From contig NZ_FNGP01000003.1 in NCBI RefSeq assembly GCF_900103275.1, positions 186,001 through 250,000 of the forward strand: 64,000 nt of DNA, in the 5' to 3' direction. A model generated the notes under the pieces. The model was not told the DNA's origin, ran no database searches, and saw nothing but the letters and a program-made list of their open reading frames with translations. Shown here piece after piece: positions 1-10,599 of the stretch. This stretch comes from Tessaracoccus oleiagri (GTDB lineage: Bacteria > Actinomycetota > Actinomycetes > Propionibacteriales > Propionibacteriaceae). A program made the position numbers and the translations under genes. Position 1 is the stretch's first letter. Each line of letters begins with the position of its first letter.

Positions 1-1
1 C

Positions 2-2773
2 CTGACGGCGGCGAAGGCCCACTGGTTGACGCCCGACGTGATCGCCTGGCCGCGCGAGACGGGCGCGGAGTCCGACAGCTACCGCCTCCACTGGGCGAGC
101 GAGGGCGGGCTGGTCGTGGATGCGGAGGACGTCGCGGGCGGCAGCACAGCGGCGCTCACCGTCGACCCGGCCGGTCTGCCCCAGGACCTGCGCGAGCAGT
201 ACCCGCATCTCGCGAACTACCTCGCGCTGCGGGTCGATCCCGCCACCGCGGCGCTGGCTCCCGAGATCCTCACGGGCCAGGTGGCCGTCGGCCGCTACTC
301 CTCGACGGGGTCCGTGCGGGATGCGACGGGAGTCCAGATCCCCGGCGTGCTCGACGCGCTCTACGCCGAGGCCGCCGCGGACCTCCCCTTGGGCGTCACC
401 TACGGCAACTCGCAGACACTCCGCCTCTGGGCGCCCACCGCGAAGGACGTGGCGCTGCTGGTCTGGCCGGAGGCCGGCGCGGGCGAGCCGGAGCGCATCC
501 CCATGACGCGCGACGACGCGTCCGGCACCTGGGGCGTCACCGGCGAGTGGGACGGCCGCGAGTACCTCTACGAGGTCGAGGTCTTCGTGCCGTCGACCGG
601 TGCGGTGGAGACCAACCGCGTGACCGATCCGTACTCCGTCGGGCTGACGCTCAACTCGACCCGCTCGGTGATCATCGACCTGGCCGATGCCGAGCTGATG
701 CCCGACGGGTGGGCCACCTCGTCCGGCCCGAGGCTCGACAGCCCCGTGGACCAGACGATCTACGAGCTGCACGTCCGCGACTTCTCCATCCACGACGAGA
801 CCGTCCCGGAGGAGCTGCGGGGTTCGTATCTCGCGTTCGGCGCGGACGGGGACGGCAGCCGGCACCTGGCGGAACTGGCAGAGGCCGGGCTGAACACAGT
901 CCACCTGCTGCCCACGTTCGACATCGCCAGCATCGAGGAGGACCCGGCGCTCCAGACCACCCCGGACTGTGACCTGGAGTCATACGCTCCCGACAGCGAG
1001 GAGCAGCAGCGGTGCGTCATGGCGCAGGCAGACACCGACGCGTTCAACTGGGGCTATGACCCGTGGCACTTCATGACGCCGGAGGGGTCCTACACGTCGA
1101 CGGCGGAGGCCGCCCACGGCGGGGAGCGCACCCTCGAGTTCCGCGAGATGGTGTCCGCCATCCACGACCTCGACCTGCGCGTCGTGCTCGACCAGGTGTA
1201 CAACCACACGGCAGCGTCGGGTCAGTCGGAGAAGTCGGTGCTCGACCGCGTCGTGCCCGGCTACTACCACCGCCTGAACGCGACCGGCGCCGTCGAGACG
1301 TCCACCTGCTGCGAGAACGTCGCCACCGAGCACGCCATGGCCGAGAAGCTGATGGTGGACTCGGTGGTGAAGTGGGCGCGGGACTACCGCGTCGACGGCT
1401 TCCGGTTCGACCTCATGGGCCACCACTCGGTCGAGAACATGCAGGCCGTCAGGGACGCGCTCAACGAGCTCACCGTGGCCGACGACGGCGTCGACGGCAC
1501 CCAGGTGACGCTCTACGGCGAGGGTTGGGACTTCGGAGAGGTGGCGGGCAACGCCCGCTTCCTGCAGGCGAAACAGGGCCAGCTGGATGGGACCCACATC
1601 GCCACGTTCAACGATCGCCTCCGCGACGGGGTGCGCGGCGGCGGCCCGTTCGACCAGGACCTCCGCACCGACAAGGGCTTCGCCTCCGGCGGTGAGAGCG
1701 CCAACGACCTCGATCTCGTGCAGGTCGGGCTCGCCGGCAACCTCCGTGACTTCGAGCTGCGGAGCCAGGAGACGGGTGAACTGACGACTGGCGCCGGAAT
1801 CAGTTACAACGGGGCGCCCGCCGGTTACGCGTCGCATCCCGACGAGATCGTCAACTACGTGGACGCCCACGACAACGAGACGCTGTTCGACATCCTCACC
1901 TTCAAGCTGCCGGCCGACATGCCGATGGCCGACAAGGTTCGCCTGAACACGCTGGGTCTGTCCACGACGGCGCTCTCGCAGTCTGTGTCGTTCTGGCACG
2001 CCGGCGCGGACATGCTGCGCAGCAAGAGCCTCGACCGGGACTCCTACAACTCGGGCGACTGGTTCAACCTGCTCGACTGGTCCATGACCGAGAACGGCTT
2101 CGGCCGCGGTCTCCCCCCGGAGGGCAAGAACGGCGACAAGTGGGACATCATGCGCCCGCTGCTCGCCGACGCGGCCCTGAAGCCGGCGCCGGAGGACATC
2201 GAGCAGGCCTCGGCGATGGCGCAGGACCTCCTCGAGCTGCGGTTCTCGACCGAGCTGTTCCGGCTCGGCGACCCCGACCTGATCCGGGAGAAGCTGAGCT
2301 TCCCCGTCTCCGGTACGGAGCTGGGTGACAACCAGGTGATCGTCATGCACATCGATGACACGGTGGGCGGCGACGTCGACGAGGACCTGGAGCGGGTGGT
2401 GGTCGTGTTCAACGCCTCGGCCGAGCCGATCAGCCAGCAGGTGCCGGGCCTGGAGGGGCATGAGTTGGAGCTGTCCGAGGTGCAGCGCGAGGGTGCCGAC
2501 GAGGTCGTCAAGACGGCGACGTGGGACCGGGCGACGGGGACCGCCGACGTGCCGGCCTACACCGTCGCGGTGTTCGTGCAGGGCGGGGACGAGGTCATCG
2601 AGCCGACCCCCACCCCGACGCCGAGCGTCACGCCCTCTCCGACGCCCACCGGCAAGCCGACCGCGGTGCCCTCGGGGAAGCCGACGGCGGTTCCGTCCGG
2701 GAAGCCCACGTCGAGCCCGACGATCTGGCCCACCGAACGGCCGCGGCCGGGGCTACCGAGGACCGGGGTCTAG
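2..2773 (+). CDS. pulA: Pullulanase-type alpha-1,6-glucosidase, 5' end cut off
   Basis: Debranching enzyme of the GH13 family that hydrolyses alpha-1,6 links in pullulan, glycogen or starch; probably secreted. The reading frame is open from base 2, so the N-terminus (including any signal peptide) lies outside the window; 923 residues are visible. An E-set/CBM48-like module comes first. The catalytic barrel follows, with FNWGYDPWHF, region I VVLDQVYNH, region II GFRFDLMGH (nucleophile Asp), region III LYGEGWDFGE (acid/base Glu) and region IV NYVDAHDNE. The C-terminal part resembles the DUF3372 domain of this family. The end is a Pro/Thr/Ser-rich linker with tandem GKPTAVPS units. The last residues are LPRTGV directly before the stop, a sortase-like motif lacking the membrane segment and basic tail. 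The enzyme class is clear; surface anchoring is doubtful. Confidence 0.93.
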   Translation: MTAAKAHWLTPDVIAWPRETGAESDSYRLHWASEGGLVVDAEDVAGGSTAALTVDPAGLPQDLREQYPHLANYLALRVDPATAALAPEILTGQVAVGRYSSTGSVRDATGVQIPGVLDALYAEAAADLPLGVTYGNSQTLRLWAPTAKDVALLVWPEAGAGEPERIPMTRDDASGTWGVTGEWDGREYLYEVEVFVPSTGAVETNRVTDPYSVGLTLNSTRSVIIDLADAELMPDGWATSSGPRLDSPVDQTIYELHVRDFSIHDETVPEELRGSYLAFGADGDGSRHLAELAEAGLNTVHLLPTFDIASIEEDPALQTTPDCDLESYAPDSEEQQRCVMAQADTDAFNWGYDPWHFMTPEGSYTSTAEAAHGGERTLEFREMVSAIHDLDLRVVLDQVYNHTAASGQSEKSVLDRVVPGYYHRLNATGAVETSTCCENVATEHAMAEKLMVDSVVKWARDYRVDGFRFDLMGHHSVENMQAVRDALNELTVADDGVDGTQVTLYGEGWDFGEVAGNARFLQAKQGQLDGTHIATFNDRLRDGVRGGGPFDQDLRTDKGFASGGESANDLDLVQVGLAGNLRDFELRSQETGELTTGAGISYNGAPAGYASHPDEIVNYVDAHDNETLFDILTFKLPADMPMADKVRLNTLGLSTTALSQSVSFWHAGADMLRSKSLDRDSYNSGDWFNLLDWSMTENGFGRGLPPEGKNGDKWDIMRPLLADAALKPAPEDIEQASAMAQDLLELRFSTELFRLGDPDLIREKLSFPVSGTELGDNQVIVMHIDDTVGGDVDEDLERVVVVFNASAEPISQQVPGLEGHELELSEVQREGADEVVKTATWDRATGTADVPAYTVAVFVQGGDEVIEPTPTPTPSVTPSPTPTGKPTAVPSGKPTAVPSGKPTSSPTIWPTERPRPGLPRTGV

Positions 2774-2784
2774 GAGCACAGGAC

Positions 2785-2817
2785 GGGCGGCCGCGCTCCT
2801 GCGCGCGGCCGCCCTTT
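2785..2817. terminator. Bidirectional terminator between convergent genes
   Basis: A perfect 11-bp GC stem (2785-2795 with 2804-2814) is followed by TTT, 11 bases after the pullulanase stop. It lies between that gene and the converging beta-propeller gene, so it may serve both. Confidence 0.75.
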
Positions 2818-2828
2818 CCCAGTCGCTG

Positions 2829-5246
2829 TTACTCGGGACGACCCGGCAGGTCGAACAGGGCCAACTGCGAGCCCCACATGCCCCAGGTGTGTTCACCGTT
2901 GGGCGTGATGTTGAACAGCGGGTTGTTGTACCAGCCGTTCGGGACCGGGCTGTAGAGCAGCTCGCCGTCCGGGTTGACCCGGCTGGGCAGCTCGCTCATC
3001 TCGAGCGCGAAGTGGACCCACGCGAACACGCGCCCCTTGTCGTAGCCGAATGACCCGTAGCCGCCCAAGTTGCCCTGCCTGACGATCTGCTCGGTCTCGA
3101 GGTCGTAGGCGAACCAGCCACCGTTCGGCCGGCGGCCCATGAAGTAGGCGACATTCCCGTCCAGCACGACGTCCTCGTACGAGAGCCAGCCCTCCTTCAG
3201 GACCCGCCGCCACAGCACCTCGCGGCTGTCCAGGTCGACAGCTGCCACCTCCGCCACCGGCAGCAGGGGCTGGGAGTTGCCCTCGCCGACGGTGTCGCCG
3301 ACGACGATCGCGATCCGGTGGTTGTGGGCAATACCGTGGACCCGGTGGTTCGGGAGGATGTCCTGCCGGGTCTCGAACTTGCCCGTCTTCAGGTCGATGA
3401 ACGTCAGCGCGCCGTCGTAACGGCCGCTGCTGGGTCCGGTGGCGACCATCAGCACCTTGCGCTTCCAGTCGATGTTCATGTCCATCGTCCGCATCTGCCC
3501 CCCGATGCTCCCCAGCAGGCTCACCTCGTGGGTGCGCGGGTGGATGGCCAGGATCTGCGCGCTCGGGTACATCGCGGCGTAGACGGTGCCGTCGGGGCCC
3601 TCCACCATCGCCTTGGGCTCACCGTTGATCAGGAAGCGGTTGACCTTGCCTTGCTTCACGTCACGCACGGTCATCGCGAAGTGTCCGCCCACCCACACGC
3701 TGCCGTCCGTGTGCAGGAGCATCGACTGCGGCTCGTCGGGGTAGCCGAACTCGGTCTGCGCGGCGTCGAACACCGTGGCCTCACCACCCGGTGGCACCCA
3801 CCAGACATGGCCCAGGCCGGTGACTCCGACGATCGTGCCGTCCTCCGCGACGCCGAGGTACTGGTTCTCCACGTAGTCCAGGGGCTGCGCCACCTTGATG
3901 AGCTCGCTGTCCGTCACGCGGTACACGTTGGTGGTCAGGCGGGCCATCGCGTAGATGGACCCGTCAGGTGCCACCGCGATCTGGTCCACGTAGCGGTCCT
4001 CCGGCAGGATGTCGCGGCTCACGCGCCCGCTGCCGTCGATGTTCATGCTGATGAGTTGCTTGCCACTGGCGACGTAGATCTTGCCGTCGGCCACGACCAT
4101 GTCGAGGATGCCGACGGGGGAGTCGCTGAGGTAGCCGGAGAGATCCACCGGATCCCCGCCCTCCTTGGGCCACCGCAGGAGGCGACCCGGCGCGCTGGAA
4201 CCGCCGTAGACGTAGTTGTCGTCCACCGCGACACCGGTGGCGTACATGGAGGTGGAGACCCTCCCGTAGACGACGTCGATGACACCGTCGGACAGGCGAG
4301 CCCTACGGACGGTGCCATCGTTGTAGGTGCCCAGATAGAGGTGGTCGCCGTGGATGGACATCGAGTAGACCCATCGTCCGGTGCCGAGGTCCACGAGTCG
4401 CTCGGCGCGGTCGGATCCCGGCAGGTAGCGCCAGACGTAGCGGCTGCCGGCCGAGCCGATGTAGAGGTGGGTCCCGTCGGTCTCGAGGTTCAGGCCTGCG
4501 GATCCGTTCCCGAGGTCGAGGTCGACGGTGTACTCCAGCTCACCGGTGCGGAAGTTCACGGCGCCGAGGCGACACGCCCCCTGCTCGACCGGATGGCGGG
4601 AGGTGAAGAAGACGGTGTCGCCGAGTCGGATCCCGCCGCGAACGGCAGCCGTGGTGGCGGCGGTTCCGAAGAGTTGCGGCTCGGTGAGCTCGATCGCGTC
4701 GATGGCGGCATCATCGAAGGTCGCGCTACCGCGGTTGTTCTGGGCGGAGTAGGGCAGGATCGTGGCAGCGACGGTGCCGGCCGGAGCCTGGGCGCGGACC
4801 CTGATCTCCTGCCAGTCGTCCACCGCGCCGAAGTTCTTCGTGGCGGTGGCGATGCGCGTTCCGCTGGCATTCCAGAACTCCAGGTACATCACGAAGCTGC
4901 CGCTCTCGACGAATGCGAAGATCGAGCCCTGGTACCAGCCGCCCGCCTCCGCGGGCACCTGCGCACTGCGGACGCCGATGCCCGTTGCGGTGTCGTCACT
5001 GATACGCAGGGCGTTCGTGCCGCCGTGCACGCGGTCGGCGACGATCGAGGCCTTGAGGGAAGAGGTGGCGTTGAAGGCGCGCCAGTGGTCCGGCCAGCCG
5101 TTCGTGACGGCCTCGAATCCGGGGTTGGGGAGTACGGAGGCGGCCTGCGCGAGGGGAGCGGCTGCGATCCAGTTGGCGGCTCCCGCGGCCGCGGCGAGGC
5201 CCGCGGCCCCTCCCAGCAGTGTGCGCCGCTTGATGTGGGTGGACAT
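2829..5246 (-). CDS. Tat-exported protein with carbohydrate-binding-like and beta-propeller regions, unknown function
   Basis: 805 residues. The N-terminus [10 protein letters not shown] followed by an Ala-rich hydrophobic stretch ending near APLAQA looks like a twin-arginine signal. Residues about 35-185 begin [15 protein letters not shown] and end in a beta-sandwich pattern typical of CBM4/9-like modules. The rest is a long run of repeats such as [29 protein letters not shown] and [11 protein letters not shown], typical of NHL/SMP-30/PQQ-like propellers. No catalytic signature was recognised. The start is supported by GAAAGGAC about 7 bases upstream. It lies 101 bases downstream of the amino-acid ABC operon on the same strand. 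A role in binding or processing an extracellular glycan is possible but is inference from the modules only. Confidence 0.8.
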   Translation of the reverse strand: MSTHIKRRTLLGGAAGLAAAAGAANWIAAAPLAQAASVLPNPGFEAVTNGWPDHWRAFNATSSLKASIVADRVHGGTNALRISDDTATGIGVRSAQVPAEAGGWYQGSIFAFVESGSFVMYLEFWNASGTRIATATKNFGAVDDWQEIRVRAQAPAGTVAATILPYSAQNNRGSATFDDAAIDAIELTEPQLFGTAATTAAVRGGIRLGDTVFFTSRHPVEQGACRLGAVNFRTGELEYTVDLDLGNGSAGLNLETDGTHLYIGSAGSRYVWRYLPGSDRAERLVDLGTGRWVYSMSIHGDHLYLGTYNDGTVRRARLSDGVIDVVYGRVSTSMYATGVAVDDNYVYGGSSAPGRLLRWPKEGGDPVDLSGYLSDSPVGILDMVVADGKIYVASGKQLISMNIDGSGRVSRDILPEDRYVDQIAVAPDGSIYAMARLTTNVYRVTDSELIKVAQPLDYVENQYLGVAEDGTIVGVTGLGHVWWVPPGGEATVFDAAQTEFGYPDEPQSMLLHTDGSVWVGGHFAMTVRDVKQGKVNRFLINGEPKAMVEGPDGTVYAAMYPSAQILAIHPRTHEVSLLGSIGGQMRTMDMNIDWKRKVLMVATGPSSGRYDGALTFIDLKTGKFETRQDILPNHRVHGIAHNHRIAIVVGDTVGEGNSQPLLPVAEVAAVDLDSREVLWRRVLKEGWLSYEDVVLDGNVAYFMGRRPNGGWFAYDLETEQIVRQGNLGGYGSFGYDKGRVFAWVHFALEMSELPSRVNPDGELLYSPVPNGWYNNPLFNITPNGEHTWGMWGSQLALFDLPGRPE

Positions 5247-5274
5247 GCTTGCGGTCCTTTCGTCGTTGAAGGCA

Positions 5275-5292
5275 CCAGAAATGCTTTTCTGG
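5275..5292. repeat. Inverted repeat upstream of the beta-propeller gene
   Basis: CCAGAAA, a 4-base loop, then TTTCTGG. It sits 28-46 bases upstream of the beta-propeller start and 56 bases past the stop of the ABC ATPase gene. It could be an operator or a weak terminator; no long T run follows on the minus strand. Confidence 0.4.
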
Positions 5293-5347
5293 ATACGTCA
5301 TTCAACCACTTCGTGGGCCGCGTTGGAAGAGGTCGCCCGGATCCGAG

Positions 5348-6117
<770 letters not shown>

Positions 6118-6121
<4 letters not shown>

Positions 6122-7071
6122 GGTGTCACATCCAGGTACGGGGCGCCCTTGGCGGTGCCGGAGGCGAGGATCGCCTGCTGCCGCTTGCCAACGCCCTTCT
6201 TGGTGGGGGTCACGTCGTTGCCGTCGAAGCCGCGGCCGTAGTACCGCTCGAGGCGGTGCTGACCGACCATGAGGATCGAGGTGATGACGAGGTAGTAGAT
6301 CGCGGCGACGATCAGCAGCGGCACGGGCAGGAAGGTCTGGTTGCCGATGGCCTGCGTCACGAAGGTGAGCTCCAGGGTGAACGGGACCGCGACGACGAGC
6401 GAGGTGGTCTTGAGCATCGAGATGGTCTCGTTGCCGGTGGGCGGCACGATCACTCGCATGGCCTGGGGGATGATGATACGACGAAGGGTCGTCGAGCGCT
6501 TCATGCCGAGCGCGGTGGAGGCCTCCCACTGGCCCTTGTCGATCGAGTTCAGGCCGGAGCGGACGATCTCCGACAGGTAGGCGCCCTCGTTGAGCCCGAG
6601 ACCCAGGATGGCTGCGACGGTGGCGTTGATCACGTCCTGCGTGTCGAAGACGAAGAACTCGGGGCCGAACGGGATGCCCAGGCTGAGCCGCGGGTACAGC
6701 ACCGAGATGAGGCCCCAGAAGACGAGCTGCGTGTAGACGGGGGTGCCGCGGAAGAACCAGATGTAGACCCAGGCCACCCCCTGCAGCACGGGGTTCGCGC
6801 TCATCCGCATGATGGCGGTGGCCACGGCCAGCGTGATGCCGAGCGCCATCGCGGCCACGGTGAGCAGCAGCGTCCACACCACTCCACGCAGGACGCGCTC
6901 GTCGAAGAGGTACTGCCCGACGACGTCCCACCGGTAGTTCGGGTTGGTGAGCAGGCCGTTGACGAGCATGGCCACGAGGACCAGCACGATGGCAGCCGCC
7001 ACCCAGTTGCCGGGCCGGGGCACCGGCCGCGGGCGCAGGAGCTCCGGATGGGACGTCGTCGGGGAGGACAT
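6118..7071 (-). CDS. Polar amino-acid ABC transporter permease
   Basis: Inner-membrane subunit of the HisM/GlnP family, 317 residues. There are about five hydrophobic segments, beginning near residue 22 ([15 protein letters not shown]). The EAA cytoplasmic loop that contacts the ATPase is at [20 protein letters not shown] followed by WEASTALGM. The N- and C-terminal extensions ([22 protein letters not shown]) are polar and somewhat longer than the family core. The gene starts 2 bases after the binding-protein stop. One permease gene is present, so the channel is probably a homodimer. Confidence 0.92.
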
Positions 7072-7073
7072 GA

Positions 7074-7988
7074 TCAGGCCTGCGGGTAGAGCTCGGCGGT
7101 GGTCAGCACGGCGTCCTCGGTGCCCCAGCTCTCCATGATGGCCTGCCAGGTGCCGTCGTCCATGAGGTGCTGCATGGCGCCCTGGATGGCCTTGGTGAGT
7201 TCGACGTCGTCCTGTGCGACGACGATGCCCTGCGGCGCCGAGTCACGGACGCCGCCGACGACCTCGAGCTGCCCGTTGGTGAGCGCGACGGCGTAGTCGG
7301 ACACCGTCGAGTCGGCATAGAACGCGACTGCCTTGTTGCCGATGACGTTGGTGGTCACGTCGGACTGCGAGCTGTAGACCAGCACGTCGATCGCCTCCTC
7401 GCCGGCGTCGGTGCACTCCTTGCTCTTGGCGTCGAGGTCCTCGTGCTGCCAGGTGCCGTTCTGCACGGCGATGCTCTGGCCGCAGAGGGAGTCGGGGTCG
7501 AAGCCCTCGGGGTTGCCGGTCTTGACCGCGAAGGACGAGCCCACCTCGACGTACGCGATCATGTTGTAGCTGGCGGTGCGCTCGTCGGTGATGGTGAACG
7601 AGGAGATGCCGATGTCGTACTTGGTGCCGATGCCGGGCAACAGGGACGCGAACTCGGCGGCGCTGACCTCGGTCTCGAGGCCGAGCACGCGGCCCAGCGC
7701 CTTGCCGAGGTCGACGTCGTAGCCGATGGCGGTCTGGAGGTCCTCGGCGCGGAACTCGGCGGGGGCGTAGTCGATCGCGGCGCCGATGATGAGCTTGCCC
7801 CGGTCGCGGATCTCCTGCGGAACCTGCTCGGCCAGCTCGTCGACCTGCTCGACGCCGGACACGTCATACGTACGGTCGGTGGCGGTGGTGGCCGGCGACG
7901 AGCCGTCGGCGGCGGGTTCCCCCGAACCGTTGGAACAGGCGGTGAGGGCGAGGGCGGCGACGAGGCCGCCGACGATGAGCTTGCGCAT
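7074..7988 (-). CDS. Amino-acid ABC transporter substrate-binding lipoprotein (SBP_bac_3)
   Basis: Extracellular receptor of the importer, 304 residues. A short signal ending in LALTAC places the lipidated cysteine at residue 18. It is followed by a Ser/Thr/Ala-rich tether and a two-lobed family 3 fold ([42 protein letters not shown]). An in-frame GTG two codons upstream is less likely because it overlaps the AGGAG Shine-Dalgarno, which lies 5 bases before this ATG. It is the first gene of the ABC operon, downstream of a two-component pair on the same strand. The ligand is unknown. Confidence 0.93.
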   Translation of the reverse strand: MRKLIVGGLVAALALTACSNGSGEPAADGSSPATTATDRTYDVSGVEQVDELAEQVPQEIRDRGKLIIGAAIDYAPAEFRAEDLQTAIGYDVDLGKALGRVLGLETEVSAAEFASLLPGIGTKYDIGISSFTITDERTASYNMIAYVEVGSSFAVKTGNPEGFDPDSLCGQSIAVQNGTWQHEDLDAKSKECTDAGEEAIDVLVYSSQSDVTTNVIGNKAVAFYADSTVSDYAVALTNGQLEVVGGVRDSAPQGIVVAQDDVELTKAIQGAMQHLMDDGTWQAIMESWGTEDAVLTTAELYPQA

Positions 7989-8045
7989 GAACACTCCTAG
8001 AAATCGTGCAACAGCGGAATACTAATGCAGGTACTTCGATAACTA
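7989..8045 (-). promoter_or_regulatory. Short AT-rich spacer before the amino-acid ABC operon
   Basis: The 57 bases between the response-regulator stop and the binding-protein start are much richer in A/T than their surroundings and carry AGGAG before the start. A promoter here is likely, but no pair of hexamers is clear enough to name. Confidence 0.4.
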
Positions 8046-8747
8046 TTAATTGTGGAGTCCTGCGTCACCGGGCCTCACTAGCCCCAGTTCGTAGGCGGCC
8101 ACGGCCGCCTGGGTCCTGTCGCGGACCGAGAGTTTGCGCAGGATCGCCGCGACGTGCGTCTTCACCGTTCCCTCGCCCAGATAGAGCAGAGCGGCGATCT
8201 CGGAGTTCGAGCGGCCGGTCGCCAGCTCTCGCAGCACCTGCGTCTCCCGCTCCGTCAGCCGTGCCAGCAGCGGGGATGCCCCCGTGGGGCGGCGTGCGTG
8301 CTCGCTCAGCAATCGGTCCACGAGTTGCGGGGCGACGGCGGTCTGGCCCGTGGCGGCGGAGCGAACGGCAGCCCTGATGTCGGCCGGCGGCATGCTCTTC
8401 AGGAGGTAGCCGCAGGCCCCGGCGCGGGTCGCGTCGGTGAGCAACCGATCATCGGCGAAGGTGGTGAGCACCAGCGCCCTCGTCCGGGCAAGCGCCGGAT
8501 CGGCGACGATTGTGCGTACCACCTCGATCCCGTCCATTCCGGGCATGCGGATGTCCACCAGCACGAGATCCGGCCGGTGGCGGCGCGTCAGCGCGACGCC
8601 CTCGTCACCGTTCCCGGCCTCGGCGAGGACGGCGAACGTCGGGTCGAGTTCGAGGACGAGCCGCAGTCCGTGCCGTACGAGCGGTTCGTCGTCCACGAGG
8701 ACGAGCCGAAGCGTGTCGGGGCCGAGGCCGTCTGGACCGGTGGTCAC
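8046..8747 (-). CDS. LuxR/NarL-family response regulator
   Basis: Cytoplasmic transcription factor of 233 residues. The receiver domain (about residues 14-130) has the acidic pair D19-D20, phosphoacceptor D65 in LVLVDIRMPGMDG and the switch Lys in GYLLKSM. The C-terminal LuxR-type helix-turn-helix (about 165-225) contains LTERETQVLRELATGRSNSE and VKTHVAAIL. The GTG start overlaps the kinase stop by four bases (GTGA), so kinase and regulator are co-translated. The adjacent amino-acid transporter 57 bases downstream is a possible target; this is position-based inference. Confidence 0.95.
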   Translation of the reverse strand: MTTGPDGLGPDTLRLVLVDDEPLVRHGLRLVLELDPTFAVLAEAGNGDEGVALTRRHRPDLVLVDIRMPGMDGIEVVRTIVADPALARTRALVLTTFADDRLLTDATRAGACGYLLKSMPPADIRAAVRSAATGQTAVAPQLVDRLLSEHARRPTGASPLLARLTERETQVLRELATGRSNSEIAALLYLGEGTVKTHVAAILRKLSVRDRTQAAVAAYELGLVRPGDAGLHN

Positions 8748-9856
8748 GCGGCCTCCACCGGAATGTGGGCCTCGAGGTGCCAGCCCTCGGCGCGCCTGCC
8801 GGAGCGCAAGGCACCCCCGAGCAGCGAGAGACGCTCCTGCAGCCCTTCGAGCCCGCGGCCCGACCCGTCGACGGGGGAGGGTCGCGCCGGGCCGTCGTCC
8901 TCCACCGAGACGACGAGCCAGCCCTGCCCGTCGCGAGTGACCGTGACCCGGGCCCGCCGGGAGCCGCTGTGCCGGACGATGTTCGTCAGGCCCTCCTGAA
9001 CCACCCGGTAGACGGAGCTGGCGACGAATCCTGGAACCCCGTCGGCCACGTCGAGGCGCAGGTCGACGGCCAGACCACAACGCTCGATGTCGGCGACCAG
9101 CGCGGGGAGCGCGCCGATGCCCGGCGCCTCGTCCCCGCGCTCGCCCACCAGCCGGAGCATCCGCTCGAGGTCGGCAAGGGCTGCGCGCGCCGTCGACTCG
9201 ATGCCGCCGAGCAGGTCCCTGGTGGCTGGTTCGGAGGTCCGCTCTCCCGCGCTGCCCGCCTGGAGCGTGATGAGGGTCAGGGCATGTGCCAACGAGTCGT
9301 GCAGTTCGTGGGCTATGCGCGTGCGCTCCGCCTGGACCGACTCGCGGGCGCTCCGCTCTGCCTCCACCACGGCGGCGACCTCGGCGAGGAGCCTTCGGTC
9401 CGTTGCGCGCCGCAGGAGGAACGCGGCTCCCCACGCTCCGGCGATGATCACCACATTCACCACGGCATCCCCGGGCGCGGCGGAGCCTGCGGCGATCTCG
9501 GCGGCGAGACCTCCGGCCAGCACCACGCCGGTGCCAAGGAGGCCCTGGAGCAGGGGAGCGTGCCAGCCCAGGGAGGCCAACAGGAACAGCAGCGCCAGGA
9601 AGGGGGTCGCGATGCCCAGCTGCTCGACGGACGCGAGCTGCAGTGTCAGCCCGACGGCCGCCAGCGCTGCCGCCGCCAGAGGCGCCAGACGGCGCAGGGC
9701 GAGTGCGGGCAGGGTCAGCAGGAGTGTCAGGGCCCAACCGGGCCAGATCTCGACACCGGCAGCCCCGCCGACGAGCAACAACTCCGCTTCCGCGACCATC
9801 GTGATGGCGGCCGCGACGGCGAGGTCTCGCTTCCACACTCCACGTGGTGGACCCAT
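8744..9856 (-). CDS. Sensor histidine kinase, NarL/DesK type
   Basis: Membrane sensor, 370 residues. About five hydrophobic segments fill residues 12-148 with little loop between them, so the signal is probably sensed in or near the membrane. The HisKA_3 motif IAHELHDSLAHALTL places the phosphoacceptor at about H186. The HATPase region follows with VVQEGLTNIVRHSGS (N box) and VEDDGPARPSPVDGSGRGLE (G1/G2 boxes). It pairs with the overlapping response regulator. No Shine-Dalgarno is seen, but a TAGAAT box ends 6 bases before the ATG, consistent with a leaderless transcript. Confidence 0.94.
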   Translation of the reverse strand: MGPPRGVWKRDLAVAAAITMVAEAELLLVGGAAGVEIWPGWALTLLLTLPALALRRLAPLAAAALAAVGLTLQLASVEQLGIATPFLALLFLLASLGWHAPLLQGLLGTGVVLAGGLAAEIAAGSAAPGDAVVNVVIIAGAWGAAFLLRRATDRRLLAEVAAVVEAERSARESVQAERTRIAHELHDSLAHALTLITLQAGSAGERTSEPATRDLLGGIESTARAALADLERMLRLVGERGDEAPGIGALPALVADIERCGLAVDLRLDVADGVPGFVASSVYRVVQEGLTNIVRHSGSRRARVTVTRDGQGWLVVSVEDDGPARPSPVDGSGRGLEGLQERLSLLGGALRSGRRAEGWHLEAHIPVEAA

Positions 9857-9862
9857 GGCGTC

Positions 9863-9868
9863 ATTCTA
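9863..9868 (-). promoter_or_regulatory. -10 box (TAGAAT) of the sensor kinase, leaderless
   Basis: TAGAAT on the minus strand ends 6 bases before the kinase ATG, so transcription should start at or next to the start codon. No convincing -35 hexamer is seen. Confidence 0.5.
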
Positions 9869-9984
9869 GTGTGGCACCGTCGTGCCGGGCCTCTGCCGCA
9901 AGGCATAGGGCTTGTGGCCCCGCGGCATACGGGCCGGGCCCGCAAGGAGAGGCGCGACGCCGTCGGCCGGCGGATCGTTGTGGC

Positions 9985-10548
9985 ATGACGTACGAACTCA
10001 TGTCCCACACCACCGCTGGACCGGCCACCGGCCGTCCCCGATCCGACGTTCCCCGCGGCGCCCGCATCGCCGCGGCCTTCGCAGCGCTGTTCTTCCTCGC
10101 GAACGGGGCGGTCGCCCTGGCTGGGGACCCCGCGAGCCTCGCGGATCACACACGTGGAGCAGGGGCCGCCTCCGAGATGACCACGGGACTGGCGTTCCTG
10201 TCCGGGGCGGTGTGCCTGCAATGGTTGACGCCGGTGGCGGGCTGGCGTCGCCTCCTGTGGTCGCTCGCGCCGATTGGGCTTGCCGTCGGTGGCGTGACCA
10301 TGCTCGCCGTGCCGCTGTTTGGCGCGGAACCGCCCGGCTGGCTCTTCCTCGCAACGGTTGCGTGCATACTCGTGGGGATGACCGCTGCGGCGGTGCTCGG
10401 TACGCGCCGCGTGTGGCCCTGGTGGACCGGCGTCGCAGTGGCGCTCTTCCTGCCCGCCATGTTCCTGGTGCCGCTGGCCAACGGGTTGGTGATGATGCTG
10501 GTCTGGGTCGCCGTCGCCGCCACCGTCCGCGTCGGCAGCAATGCGTAG
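9985..10548 (+). CDS. Small integral membrane protein, unknown function
   Basis: 187 residues. After a polar N-terminus of about 30 residues come about five hydrophobic segments (AAAFAALFFLANGAVAL; GLAFLSGAVCLQWL; LAPIGLAVGGVTMLAVPLF; LFLATVACILVG; VAVALFLPAMFLV and the final GLVMMLVWVAVAATV). No family was recognised. It is divergent from the sensor kinase, with 128 bases between the starts, so shared control is possible. The ATG at 9985 is chosen because upstream in-frame sequence is Arg-rich and has the look of non-coding DNA; a start at the internal ATG (10000) is possible. Confidence 0.72.
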   Translation: MTYELMSHTTAGPATGRPRSDVPRGARIAAAFAALFFLANGAVALAGDPASLADHTRGAGAASEMTTGLAFLSGAVCLQWLTPVAGWRRLLWSLAPIGLAVGGVTMLAVPLFGAEPPGWLFLATVACILVGMTAAAVLGTRRVWPWWTGVAVALFLPAMFLVPLANGLVMMLVWVAVAATVRVGSNA

Positions 10549-10563
10549 CGGCCACACCGTGAT

Positions 10564-10592
10564 TTGGCCCTCGGAGGACGGGCCCGTATAGT
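10564..10592 (+). promoter_or_regulatory. Promoter of rplJ-rplL
   Basis: TTGGCC (10564-10569), a 17-base spacer and TATAGT (10587-10592) match a housekeeping sigma promoter. Transcription would start near 10599, exactly at the base of the L10 leader stem. Confidence 0.75.
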
Positions 10593-10599
10593 TGGCCGA

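Noticed and set aside
2590-2760. Short tandem repeats at the end of the pullulanase, possibly a CRISPR or satellite
   Set aside because: They are in-frame Pro/Thr/Gly-Lys linker codons inside the gene, without spacer structure.
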